The notes below the pieces were generated by a model. It was not told where the DNA came from. It saw only the letters and a list, made by a program, of their open reading frames with translations, and made no database searches. A program made the position numbers and the translations under genes. Below are positions 1 to 7,456 of a DNA stretch of 8,000 nt, piece after piece. Each line of letters begins with the position of its first letter. Positions within the stretch are counted from its first letter, which is position 1. The stretch spans positions 1 to 8,000 of the forward strand of contig JACCSV010000148.1 in NCBI GenBank assembly GCA_013812805.1. The letters run 5' to 3'. Origin of the DNA: Sphingomonas sp. (lineage in GTDB: Bacteria > Pseudomonadota > Alphaproteobacteria > Sphingomonadales > Sphingomonadaceae).

Positions 1-825
1 ATTCTCGCGCTGCTGGTGCTGGCGTTGCTTGCCACCGCCTTCCCGATCGTTCCGGAGACCAAGCAGGCGGTGGTGGTTCGCTTCGGCAAGCCCGAGCGAA
101 TCCTCAACCGCTTCCAGCCGGGGCAGCCGATCGGCGCTGCCGGGGCTGGCATTTCCTGGCGGATCCCATTCGCCGAAAATATCGTCTGGATCGACAAGCG
201 CGTGCTCGATGTCGACATGGAGCGGCAGCCGGTGCTGTCGACCGATCAGCGACGGCTCGAGGTCGACGCGTTCGCCCGCTACCGCATCGTCGACCCGCTG
301 CGCATGTATATCTCCGCCAGGAGCGAGGACCGGGTCAGCGCCGCGCTTCGCCCGATCCTCGGCTCGGAAATCCGCAACGAGCTCGGCAAGGTCACCTTCG
401 CGGCGCTGCTGTCGCCCGAGCGCCAGGGGATCATGGAGAACGTCCGCCGCCGGCTGGACCGCGTGGCTCGGCAATATGGCGCCGAAATCATCGATGTGCG
501 GATCAAGAAAGCCGAGTTGCCGACCGGAACGCCGCTCGAGTCAGCATTTGAGCAGATGCGTAGCGCCCGCGAGCAGGAAGCGCGCTCGATCCGCGCCGAG
601 GGTGACAAGCGAGCGCAGATTATCCGCGCCGAAGCCGATGCCCTGGCTTCGCGGACTTATGCCAACAGCTTTGGCAAGGACCCCGATTTCTATGAATTCT
701 ACCGGGCGATGCAGTCGTATCGGACGACCTTTCTGGGGGACGGGCAGGAGCCTCCTTCGCCGACCACCGTTATCCTCTCGCCGGAAAACGATTATCTAAA
801 GGAATTCACCGGTCCGGGACGCTGA
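1..825 (+). CDS. hflC: HflC, membrane protease (FtsH) regulator of the SPFH/prohibitin family; 5' end cut by the window
   Basis: With HflK, HflC forms a large inner-membrane assembly that binds the FtsH protease and modulates its degradation of membrane proteins. The frame is open from base 1, and the hydrophobic start (ILALLVLALLATAF) looks like the rest of the N-terminal membrane anchor, so the true start lies upstream; the GTG at 16 is probably internal. The SPFH/Band 7 domain follows, with family-like stretches VVVRFGKPERI, YRIVDPLRMY and GSEIRNELGK. Next comes a charged helical section with EQMRSAREQEARSIRAEGDKRA (nt about 550-620), then the C-terminal FGKDPDFYEFYRAMQSYRTTF block typical of HflC. 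About 274 residues are visible, so the protein is probably somewhat shorter than the 334-residue E. coli protein, mainly in the charged helix. The protease gene follows after 84 bases, and hflK would be expected just upstream. Identification is by recalled family motifs, not by a search. Confidence 0.93.
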   Translation: MLALLVLALLATAFPIVPETKQAVVVRFGKPERILNRFQPGQPIGAAGAGISWRIPFAENIVWIDKRVLDVDMERQPVLSTDQRRLEVDAFARYRIVDPLRMYISARSEDRVSAALRPILGSEIRNELGKVTFAALLSPERQGIMENVRRRLDRVARQYGAEIIDVRIKKAELPTGTPLESAFEQMRSAREQEARSIRAEGDKRAQIIRAEADALASRTYANSFGKDPDFYEFYRAMQSYRTTFLGDGQEPPSPTTVILSPENDYLKEFTGPGR

Positions 826-909
826 AGCCGCGGTCCCGCCGACCATTCAAACAGCATTCATGGCTGCAACCTAGTGCCGCCGCCGGAATGTCGTAATTAA
901 GGGATATCG

Positions 910-2481
<1,572 letters not shown>

Positions 2482-2666
2482 TTTGCGCCGGCGACGGGAG
2501 GACCTTAAAAGCGAAAGCTAAGGAAGCCCAGGGCGCCAAGCCCAAGCCCGACTGAGATCTTCCCGCTTGCGCCGGCGCTCCGGATTGGCGAGTGTGCCCC
2601 TAGGTCGAGGAGGGGAGAGGGCGGTGCCCGGTTTGGCAGATCGTCTTGCGACACTCAGGGGCTTTC
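2482..2666. other. 185-base gap between the protease and the NTF2-like gene
   Basis: This is the longest stretch in the window without a firmly supported gene. It contains two copies of GCGCCGGCG, at 2485-2493 and 2571-2579. The second extends to the perfect palindrome GCGCCGGCGC, and the two could pair with each other, but no U-rich tail makes a standard terminator. I see no convincing promoter boxes. A weakly supported minus-strand small ORF lies here and is listed separately. Confidence 0.6.
2505..2654 (-). CDS. Possible 49-residue small membrane protein (doubtful)
   Basis: A minus-strand frame of 49 codons starts at GTG (2652-2654) and ends at TAA (2505-2507). The predicted protein has a polar, proline-rich N-terminal half (MSQDDLPNRAPPSPLLDL) and a C-terminal hydrophobic glycine-rich stretch at about residues 33-47 (ISVGLGLGALGFLSF), flanked by Lys32 and Arg48. 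That could be one short membrane helix. Against it: the GTG overlaps an in-frame TGA, the only upstream purine run is a weak GAAAG, and about 69 percent of third positions are G or C, which looks lower than in the neighbouring genes. I do not recognise it. It could be a real small protein, the C-terminal remnant of a lost gene, or chance. Confidence 0.25.
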   Translation of the reverse strand: MSQDDLPNRAPPSPLLDLGAHSPIRSAGASGKISVGLGLGALGFLSFRF

Positions 2667-3071
2667 GTGGCCACTGACCGCTGCGAGCTGATCGGCTCGC
2701 TGGAGCGCGAATGGCGCGATGCCTTGTGCGCCAAGGACATGGAGCGGCTTCGCGCCCTCATCCACCCGAACTTCGCCCTGATCGGATCGCGCTCCTCAGG
2801 CCCTTTCACCATGGGCCGCGACGAGTGGCTCGAGGCCATCCAGAAACGCGAGCTGGTCGGAATTGACCTCAACGTGAAGGACGCTGCGGTGTTCAACGAC
2901 GTCATCGTCGCCACCGTCGAAGCCAATTGGTGCGTCAAGTATCGCGGAAAGCCGGTCCAGGATTGCGTGCTGCTTACCGACGTCTGGGTTTGCGAGCAGG
3001 GCCAGTGGCAGGTAGTCCGCCGCCACTCCAGTCCGGTGCCCACCGCCGACTGCATCGCAGCCACCAGCTAA
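2667..3071 (+). CDS. NTF2-like / DUF4440-type small protein of unknown role
   Basis: The 134-residue product has the NTF2-like (SnoaL/DUF4440) layout: an N-terminal helix (LIGSLEREWRDALCAKDMER), LRALIHPNFALIGSRSSG with the usual sheet-entry glycine, then MGRDEWLEAI and a run of beta strands ending in GQWQVVRRHSSP. These folds serve as small enzymes, ligand binders or subunits; nothing here tells which, and no catalytic residue set is obvious. The GTG at 2667 is preferred because AGGGG at 2657-2661 sits five bases upstream. A TTG at 2646 would add seven residues but has no ribosome binding site. There is no signal peptide, so it is probably cytoplasmic. Its stop lies 21 bases before the OPT transporter start, so the two are likely co-transcribed. 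Confidence 0.8.
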   Translation: MATDRCELIGSLEREWRDALCAKDMERLRALIHPNFALIGSRSSGPFTMGRDEWLEAIQKRELVGIDLNVKDAAVFNDVIVATVEANWCVKYRGKPVQDCVLLTDVWVCEQGQWQVVRRHSSPVPTADCIAATS

Positions 3072-3076
3072 CAGAC

Positions 3077-3082
3077 AAGAGG
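3077..3082 (+). promoter_or_regulatory. Ribosome binding site of the OPT transporter gene
   Basis: AAGAGG lies ten bases before the ATG at 3093. It supports that start and independent translation of the transporter within the presumed two-gene unit. Confidence 0.6.
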
Positions 3083-3092
3083 AAACGAGAAG

Positions 3093-5117
3093 ATGGCGAC
3101 AGCGACCGGTCCGACGATCGTCCCCGCGGCCGGCCTCAAGGAGCTGACCTTACGAGGCATCATTCTCGGCGCCATCATCACCGTGCTGTTTACCGCCGCC
3201 AACGTCTACCTCGGCCTCAAGCTCGGCATCACCTTTGCCACGTCGATTCCGGCCGCCGTGATCTCGATGGCGGTGCTCAAGTTCGTCCGCGACTCGACCA
3301 TTCAGGAAAACAATATCGTCCAGACCATCGCCTCGGCGGCCGGGACGCTGTCGGCGATCATCTTCGTCCTGCCCGGGCTGATCATGGTCGGATGGTGGAC
3401 CGGATTTCCGTTCTGGCTGTCGGTCGCGGTGATCGCTTTGGGAGGGATCCTCGGCGTGATGTACTCAGTGCCGCTGCGGCGCGCGCTCGTCACTGGCTCG
3501 GACCTGCCCTATCCCGAGGGTGTCGCGGCCGCCGAAGTGCTCAAGGTCGGTGCTGGGGTCGGCGGGGCGGAGGAGAACCGCCGCGGGCTGAAGATGATCG
3601 TGCTAAGCTCGCTGGTGTCTGCGGCCTATGCCATCCTCGCCCAGACCAAGTTCGCGGTTACCGAGGCGGCGCGCAGCATCAACTTCGGGGCAGGCGCGAC
3701 GACCGTTACCAGCAGCCTGTCGATGGCGCTGATCGGGGTCGGCCACCTGGTCGGCATGGCGGTCGGAATTGCGATGCTGGTTGGACTGATCATCAGCTGG
3801 TTCGTGCTGGTGCCGTGGCAGACCGGGCTCGCCGGCCTGACCTCGGCGCCAGACCTCGAGACGCTGGTCGGTGGCGTTTTCCGCGACAAAGTGCGCTTCA
3901 TTGGCGCCGGCACTATCGGCGTCGCCGCGATCTGGACCTTGCTCAAGATTATCGGCCCGATCGTCAAGGGCGTCACCACGGCGCTCAGCGCCAGCCGCGC
4001 GCGCAAGCTCGGCGGCCAGGACAGCCTGCCGCTGACCGACCGCGACATCCCCATCGGCATCATCGGCCTGTCCATTGTCGGCTCGATGATCCCGATCGGC
4101 TTGCTCCTCTCCGCCTTCGCTCAAAGCGGGCCGATCGCGGCAGCGCCGGGTCTGACGATCGGCCTCAGTCTGCTCTACATCTTTATCGCCGGTGCGATCA
4201 TCGCCGCGATTACCGGCTATATGGCGGGCCTGATCGGCGCGTCGAACAGCCCGGTTTCCGGGGTCGGGATTCTCACCGTGCTCGGCATCTCGCTGATCCT
4301 GGTTGCGCTTTTCGGGCGCGACATCGGGGTCGATGCATCGCAAAGCCTGGTCGCCTACGCTTTGTTCGTCACCGCAGTAATCTTTGGTGTTGCGACCATC
4401 GCCAACGACAATCTGCAGGATCTGAAGACCGGGCAACTGGTCGGCGCCACCCCGTGGCGGCAGCAGGTCGCGCTGGTGCTCGGGGTCATCTTCGGATCGC
4501 TGGTGATCCCGCCGATCCTGACCGTTCTCAACGATGCGTTCGGTTTCGTCGGCGCGCCCGGAGCCGGGCCCAACGCGCTTGCCGCTCCGCAGGCGGCGCT
4601 GATCTCGGCAATCGCGCAGGGCGTGCTGGGCGGCAACCTCGACTGGAACCTAATCGGTCTCGGCGCCCTCATTGGCGTTGGCATGATCATCGTCGACGAG
4701 CTGCTCCGGGCATCCAAGCGCGGCTCGCTGCCGCCGCTCGCCGTCGGCATGGGCATTTACCTGCCGATGTCGCTGACCTTGCTGATCCCGGTCGGCGCGA
4801 CGATCGGCTACGTCTACAACAAATGGGCGGCTCGGGCGCCGGACCCCAAGTTCGCCGAGAGGCTTGGCGTGCTGATGGCGACCGGCCTGATCGTCGGCGA
4901 GAGCCTGTTCGGGGTCGCCTTCGCCGGCATCGTCGGCGCGACCGACAATGATTCGCCGCTGGCGCTGGTCGAGGAGTTCGCGTGGGCGGTGCCGATCGGC
5001 CTGGTCCTGTTCGCCGGCGCGATCGTCCTGCTGTACCGGAAGACGCGCAGCGAGGCGGATCAGAAGCTGGCGAACGAGGCGTACGTCGACGAGCCGCCGC
5101 AGGCCGCGCCCCGCTAG
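3093..5117 (+). CDS. OPT-family oligopeptide (or metal-chelate) transporter
   Basis: This is a 674-residue polytopic inner-membrane protein of the oligopeptide transporter (OPT) superfamily, whose members carry small peptides or metal chelates into the cell; the substrate cannot be told from sequence. The N-terminus has the bacterial OPT pattern ELTLRGIILGAIITVLFTAANVYLGLKLGITFA (residues 17-49; two overlapping pieces: ELTLRGIILGAIITV and LFTAANVYLGLKLGITFA). It continues with QENNIVQTIASAAG (71-84) and the loop TGSDLPYPEGVAAAEVLK (134-151). Alternating hydrophobic segments suggest about 14-16 helices in all, with ASNSPVSGVGILTVLG (from nt 4240) and the late VEEFAWAVPIGLVLFAGAIV also family-like. 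The ATG at 3093 has a good ribosome binding site. The TAG stop (5115-5117) overlaps the stop of queF on the other strand. Confidence 0.92.
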   Translation: MATATGPTIVPAAGLKELTLRGIILGAIITVLFTAANVYLGLKLGITFATSIPAAVISMAVLKFVRDSTIQENNIVQTIASAAGTLSAIIFVLPGLIMVGWWTGFPFWLSVAVIALGGILGVMYSVPLRRALVTGSDLPYPEGVAAAEVLKVGAGVGGAEENRRGLKMIVLSSLVSAAYAILAQTKFAVTEAARSINFGAGATTVTSSLSMALIGVGHLVGMAVGIAMLVGLIISWFVLVPWQTGLAGLTSAPDLETLVGGVFRDKVRFIGAGTIGVAAIWTLLKIIGPIVKGVTTALSASRARKLGGQDSLPLTDRDIPIGIIGLSIVGSMIPIGLLLSAFAQSGPIAAAPGLTIGLSLLYIFIAGAIIAAITGYMAGLIGASNSPVSGVGILTVLGISLILVALFGRDIGVDASQSLVAYALFVTAVIFGVATIANDNLQDLKTGQLVGATPWRQQVALVLGVIFGSLVIPPILTVLNDAFGFVGAPGAGPNALAAPQAALISAIAQGVLGGNLDWNLIGLGALIGVGMIIVDELLRASKRGSLPPLAVGMGIYLPMSLTLLIPVGATIGYVYNKWAARAPDPKFAERLGVLMATGLIVGESLFGVAFAGIVGATDNDSPLALVEEFAWAVPIGLVLFAGAIVLLYRKTRSEADQKLANEAYVDEPPQAAPR

Positions 5118-5560
5118 CCTCGGCCGCGGTAAGGGGCCACGCCCTGGTGGGGAAGCCAGAGCCCCTCGGGCGGCGGGCCGCTCTGCCAGAAGACGTCGAT
5201 CGGCATGCCGCCGCGCGGGTACCAATAGCCGCCGATGCGAAGCCACTGCGGCTGCATCTCGTCGGTCAGCCGTCGGCCGATGCCGACGGTTACGTCCTCG
5301 TGGAAGCCGCAATGGTTGCGGAACGCGCCTAGAAACAGCTTCAGGCTCTTGGATTCGACGATGGTCGCGGCGGGCGCATAGTCGATCACCAGATGCGCGA
5401 AGTCGGGCTGGCCGGTGACCGGGCAGAGCGAAGTGAACTCCGGCGCGGCGAAACGCACCAGATAGAGTTCACCGCTGCGCGGATTGGGCACGTAATCAAG
5501 CGTTGCATCTCCAGGCGAAGCGGGAAGCGCGCTGCCTTTGCCGAGGTGCCGAGTCTCCAT
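5114..5560 (-). CDS. queF: NADPH-dependent 7-cyano-7-deazaguanine reductase (preQ0 reductase), unimodular type
   Basis: QueF reduces the nitrile of preQ0 to the amine of preQ1 with two NADPH, a step in making queuosine for tRNA wobble position 34. The 148-residue protein has the nucleophilic Cys46 in FTSLCPVTGQPDFA, the nearby Asp53, the QueF substrate motif ESKSLK (69-74) and HED at 87-89. Its length matches the short, unimodular (Bacillus-type) enzymes, not the long E. coli form. The start is the ATG at 5558-5560 (METRHLGKG), which matches how the family begins; the frame continues upstream to 5617 only by running into the dispersed hairpin repeat. A weak AGG lies upstream. The gene is divergent from the sulfurtransferase gene, and its TAG overlaps the stop of the transporter gene. 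I saw no preQ1 riboswitch in its short leader. Confidence 0.95.
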   Translation of the reverse strand: METRHLGKGSALPASPGDATLDYVPNPRSGELYLVRFAAPEFTSLCPVTGQPDFAHLVIDYAPAATIVESKSLKLFLGAFRNHCGFHEDVTVGIGRRLTDEMQPQWLRIGGYWYPRGGMPIDVFWQSGPPPEGLWLPHQGVAPYRGRG

Positions 5561-5586
5561 CGCGCGGCGACCTAGCAGCCTCAACT

Positions 5587-5653
5587 CGTTATTGCGAGGA
5601 GCGCAGCGACGCGGCAATCAAGTCTGAATTGCTTCGCTGCGCTCGCAATGACG
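5587..5653. repeat. Imperfect hairpin of a dispersed repeat family (CATTGCGAG-type palindrome)
   Basis: Three paired blocks can be drawn: 5587-5598 with 5642-5653 (12 pairs including one G-U), 5602-5609 with 5634-5641 (8 pairs) and 5614-5618 with 5628-5632 (5 pairs). Small one-sided bulges separate them, and a nine-base loop (5619-5627) closes the hairpin. The two arms translate to the peptides CEERSDAAI and RHCERSEAIQ, which I remember as common spurious translations of a multicopy intergenic palindrome in alphaproteobacteria, sphingomonads included. It occupies most of the 102-base space between the divergent queF and sulfurtransferase genes, ending at the ribosome binding site of the latter and 26 bases before the queF start. 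The multicopy status comes from memory, as only one copy is in this window. Confidence 0.8.
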
Positions 5654-5658
5654 GAGGA
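5653..5658 (+). promoter_or_regulatory. Ribosome binding site that fixes the sulfurtransferase start
   Basis: GGAGGA lies four bases before the ATG at 5663. An in-frame ATG at 5648 is formed by the right arm of the hairpin repeat and lies upstream of this site, so it is unlikely to be used. The first G of the site is the last base of the hairpin stem. Confidence 0.75.
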
Positions 5659-5662
5659 ACGC

Positions 5663-6493
5663 ATGGACGCGCTGGTCTCGACCGAATGGCTCGAAGAGCA
5701 TCTGGGCAAGGAGGGCCTGGTCGTTGCCGATTGCAGCTGGCACATGCCGGCCAGAGGGCGCAGTGGCCGCGCCGAATTTCTCGCCGCCCACATCCCCGGC
5801 GCGCGCTTCTTCGACATCGACGAGGTCGCCGACCATTCGAGCGCCGCGCCGCACATGCTTCCGACTGCCGAGCATTTCGCGCGGGCAATGGAGGCGACCG
5901 GGATCGGCAGCGACGAGCGCATCGTCGTCTACGATAACAGCCCGCTGCGCTCGGCGGTGCGCGGCTGGTTCATGCTTCGTCACTTTGGCGCGCGGGAGGT
6001 GGCGGTGCTCGACGGCGGCTTTGGCAAATGGTTAGCCGAAGGCCGCCCCGCCGGAAGTGGCGAGGCTCCGCAGCGGGCGGTGCGGTTCCAGCCGCACTTG
6101 CGCGAGGACGTCGTGAACAAGGATCAAATGCTTTCTGGAATCGGCCGTCCCATCCTCGACGCTCGCGGGACGGCGCGGTTCGACGGCAGCGAAGCCGATC
6201 CGCGCCCGGGCGTCGCGCCGGGCCACATTCCCGGATCGCTCAACCTGCCGTTCGCGGCACTCTACAATGATGACGGCACGTTGCGCAGCAGCGAGGAGAT
6301 CAGGCGACTGTATGAAAGCGCCGGGGCGAGCATCGAGCGACCGTTCGTCGCCACCTGCGGCTCGGGAATAACCGCTAATTCGCTGATCTTCGCGGCGCAC
6401 CTCGCCGGCAACGATTCCGCTTTCTTGTATGATGGAAGCTGGTCGGAATGGGGCGCCGACCCGGCAACCCCGAAGGCGGTCGGGCCGGCCTAG
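5663..6493 (+). CDS. sseA: 3-mercaptopyruvate sulfurtransferase (tandem rhodanese domains)
   Basis: The enzyme moves sulfur from 3-mercaptopyruvate (or a related donor) to a thiophilic acceptor and is cytoplasmic. The 276-residue protein has two rhodanese domains. The N-terminal one (about 1-125) is inactive, with family marks AAHIPGARFFDIDEVAD and VVYDNSPLRSAVRGWFMLRHFG, and Asp91 where a catalytic Cys would sit. The C-terminal one (about 155-268) has ILDARGTARFDG, GHIPGSLNLPF and the active loop CGSGITA with Cys232. The loop CGSG(V/I)TA is that of mercaptopyruvate sulfurtransferases, not of thiosulfate sulfurtransferases (CRKGVTA), so the former is preferred. The start is set by GGAGGA at 5653-5658. 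The stop TAG overlaps the stop of the minus-strand gene that follows. Promoter boxes are not evident; the upstream space is mostly hairpin repeat. Confidence 0.93.
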   Translation: MDALVSTEWLEEHLGKEGLVVADCSWHMPARGRSGRAEFLAAHIPGARFFDIDEVADHSSAAPHMLPTAEHFARAMEATGIGSDERIVVYDNSPLRSAVRGWFMLRHFGAREVAVLDGGFGKWLAEGRPAGSGEAPQRAVRFQPHLREDVVNKDQMLSGIGRPILDARGTARFDGSEADPRPGVAPGHIPGSLNLPFAALYNDDGTLRSSEEIRRLYESAGASIERPFVATCGSGITANSLIFAAHLAGNDSAFLYDGSWSEWGADPATPKAVGPA

Positions 6494-6846
6494 TCGCCGA
6501 TCAGGCGCTCGATGTCCTCGAGCCCGGCGCGGATCTCGCTGGCGAGGTGCTTCAGCGCCGCCGGACTGACATCACCGCCGATTTCGCGATGGCTGGCGAC
6601 GACCTCGAGGCCGGCGCTGGCGACGGCAAGCAGGGCCGCCGAGCGCCGGTCGAAGCAGCGCCGTTCGGCCTCGCTGGCCGAAGCCCAGCCGTTGCAAAGA
6701 TCGTCGACGTCGAAATCCGACGCCGGTCCGCCGCCAAATTCGTCGACCGCGCGAAGCGCGTTGCGCAGGCTGGCGAGGCGAAGCACCGGCTCGGGCGCCG
6801 GTTGCGGTGCCGACTCGGTGGCGGGGTGCGAGAGGTTATTGAGCAT
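6490..6846 (-). CDS. Small helical protein of unknown function downstream of the CtrA-like regulator
   Basis: I do not recognise this 118-residue protein. The first 20 residues are Pro/Ala-rich and probably disordered (HPATESAPQPAPEP). The rest looks helical: LRLASLRNALRAVDEF (22-37), then an acidic turn, CNGWASASEAERRCFDRRSAALLAVASAGLEVV (51-83; Cys51, Trp54, Cys64) and a C-terminal amphipathic helix, LKHLASEIRAGLEDIERLI (98-116). There is no signal peptide or membrane segment, so it is probably cytoplasmic. The ATG at 6844-6846 has no good ribosome binding site, but no other in-frame start exists upstream before a stop. It lies 44 bases after the regulator gene and may be in its operon or have its own promoter; a CtrA-box-like sequence sits in that gap. 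Its stop overlaps the stop of the sulfurtransferase gene. Confidence 0.75.
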   Translation of the reverse strand: MLNNLSHPATESAPQPAPEPVLRLASLRNALRAVDEFGGGPASDFDVDDLCNGWASASEAERRCFDRRSAALLAVASAGLEVVASHREIGGDVSPAALKHLASEIRAGLEDIERLIGD

Positions 6847-6869
6847 CGCGCATTTGTCGCGCGCCAGGG

Positions 6870-6885
6870 CTAACGATTGGTAAAC
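6870..6885 (-). promoter_or_regulatory. Possible CtrA-type operator
   Basis: Read on the minus strand, this stretch contains TTTA-CCAATCG-TTAG. The known CtrA box is TTAA-N7-TTAA, so spacing is exact and six of eight half-site bases match. It lies 24 bases before the start of the unknown gene ending at 6490 and just after the gene of a regulator with a CtrA-like DNA-binding domain. A match of this quality can arise by chance, and no separate -10/-35 boxes are clear. Confidence 0.3.
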
Positions 6886-6890
6886 AGGCT

Positions 6891-7442
6891 CTAGGCGTCC
6901 GACCTGGGGGTGATGTCGCGAAGGATCCAGCCGCGTTGGGGGATGGTCTCGATGAACTCGGCGCCGCCGGCGGCATTGCGCAGCTTCTTGCGCAACTTCG
7001 AAATGAAGACATCGATGATCTTGGGCTGCGGCTGGTCGTCGGAGCGGCGGTAGAGGTGCTTGAGCAGCATCGAGCGGGTGACAACGTTGTTGCGGGCAAA
7101 GGCGAGCAGCTCCAGCACTCGATATTCCATCTCAGTGATCCCGATCGGGTGGCCGTCGATTCGGATCAGCCGCTGCGCCTGGTCGACCGCAAGCCGGCCG
7201 CCGCACAGGGATTCGGGCATGTCGCCGCCAGCTTCCTTGATCGTGGCGAGCAGTCGCGAGGCGGCCTGGTCGCTTTCTTCTTCGGTAAGCGTGCCGGGGC
7301 TTCCAATCAGCGCCTGCTGCAGCTCGCCAAGCGCCTTGTGCGCCTCTTCGACCAGCCGCGAGCCTTCCTCGAAGCGGCGCCGCGAGCGGTCGAGCATCGC
7401 TTCGATCTCGACCAGCCGCGTGGTCAGGCTTTCCTCGCCCAT
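6891..7442 (-). CDS. Transcriptional regulator with CtrA-like winged-helix domain and an N-terminal coiled coil instead of a receiver
   Basis: The 183-residue protein has a C-terminal OmpR/PhoB-type winged helix (about residues 80-176) that closely resembles CtrA: ITEMEYRVLELLA, the recognition-helix stretch KIIDVFISKLRKKL (141-154) and FIETIPQRGWILRD (163-176). The first 48 residues are charged and look like a coiled coil (LVEIEAMLDRSRRRFEEGSR, then LVEEAHKALGELQQALI), followed by an acidic linker (about 50-75). There is no phosphoacceptor receiver domain, so its activity is probably set by expression, dimerisation or a partner, not by direct phosphorylation; this is inference. It is preceded by the lipoprotein gene with a 14-base gap and is likely part of the lspA transcript. 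The ATG at 7440-7442 has only a weak GGGAC upstream. It is not CtrA itself, and I know of no name for it. Confidence 0.85.
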   Translation of the reverse strand: MGEESLTTRLVEIEAMLDRSRRRFEEGSRLVEEAHKALGELQQALIGSPGTLTEEESDQAASRLLATIKEAGGDMPESLCGGRLAVDQAQRLIRIDGHPIGITEMEYRVLELLAFARNNVVTRSMLLKHLYRRSDDQPQPKIIDVFISKLRKKLRNAAGGAEFIETIPQRGWILRDITPRSDA

Positions 7443-7456
7443 GGTCCCGGCGCTGC

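Noticed and set aside
826..909. Promoter of the protease gene in the hflC-protease gap
   Set aside because: I looked for sigma-70-like, EcfG-like (GGAAC-N-CGTT) and CtrA-like boxes and found no match good enough to report.
2485..2580. Rho-independent terminator formed by the two GCGCCGGCG copies
   Set aside because: The copies are about 80 bases apart and no run of T follows, so this is not a standard terminator.
3603..4436. A 277-residue minus-strand ORF inside the transporter gene
   Set aside because: Composition is Asp/Arg/Gln/Ala-rich without structure, and it is antisense to a clear membrane protein.
2927..4951. A second plus-strand ORF of 674 residues overlapping most of the transporter gene in another frame
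   Set aside because: The product is almost only Arg, Asp, Gly, His and Ala with no hydrophobic or domain pattern. It is a GC-rich shadow of the transporter gene, and the equal length is a coincidence.
5561..5617. N-terminal extension of queF to 5617
   Set aside because: The added residues (MPRRCAPRNNE...) come from the hairpin repeat. The ATG at 5558-5560 gives the usual QueF N-terminus.
5648..5662. ATG at 5648 as the start of the sulfurtransferase gene
   Set aside because: It lies within the hairpin repeat and before the GGAGGA site, which serves the ATG at 5663.
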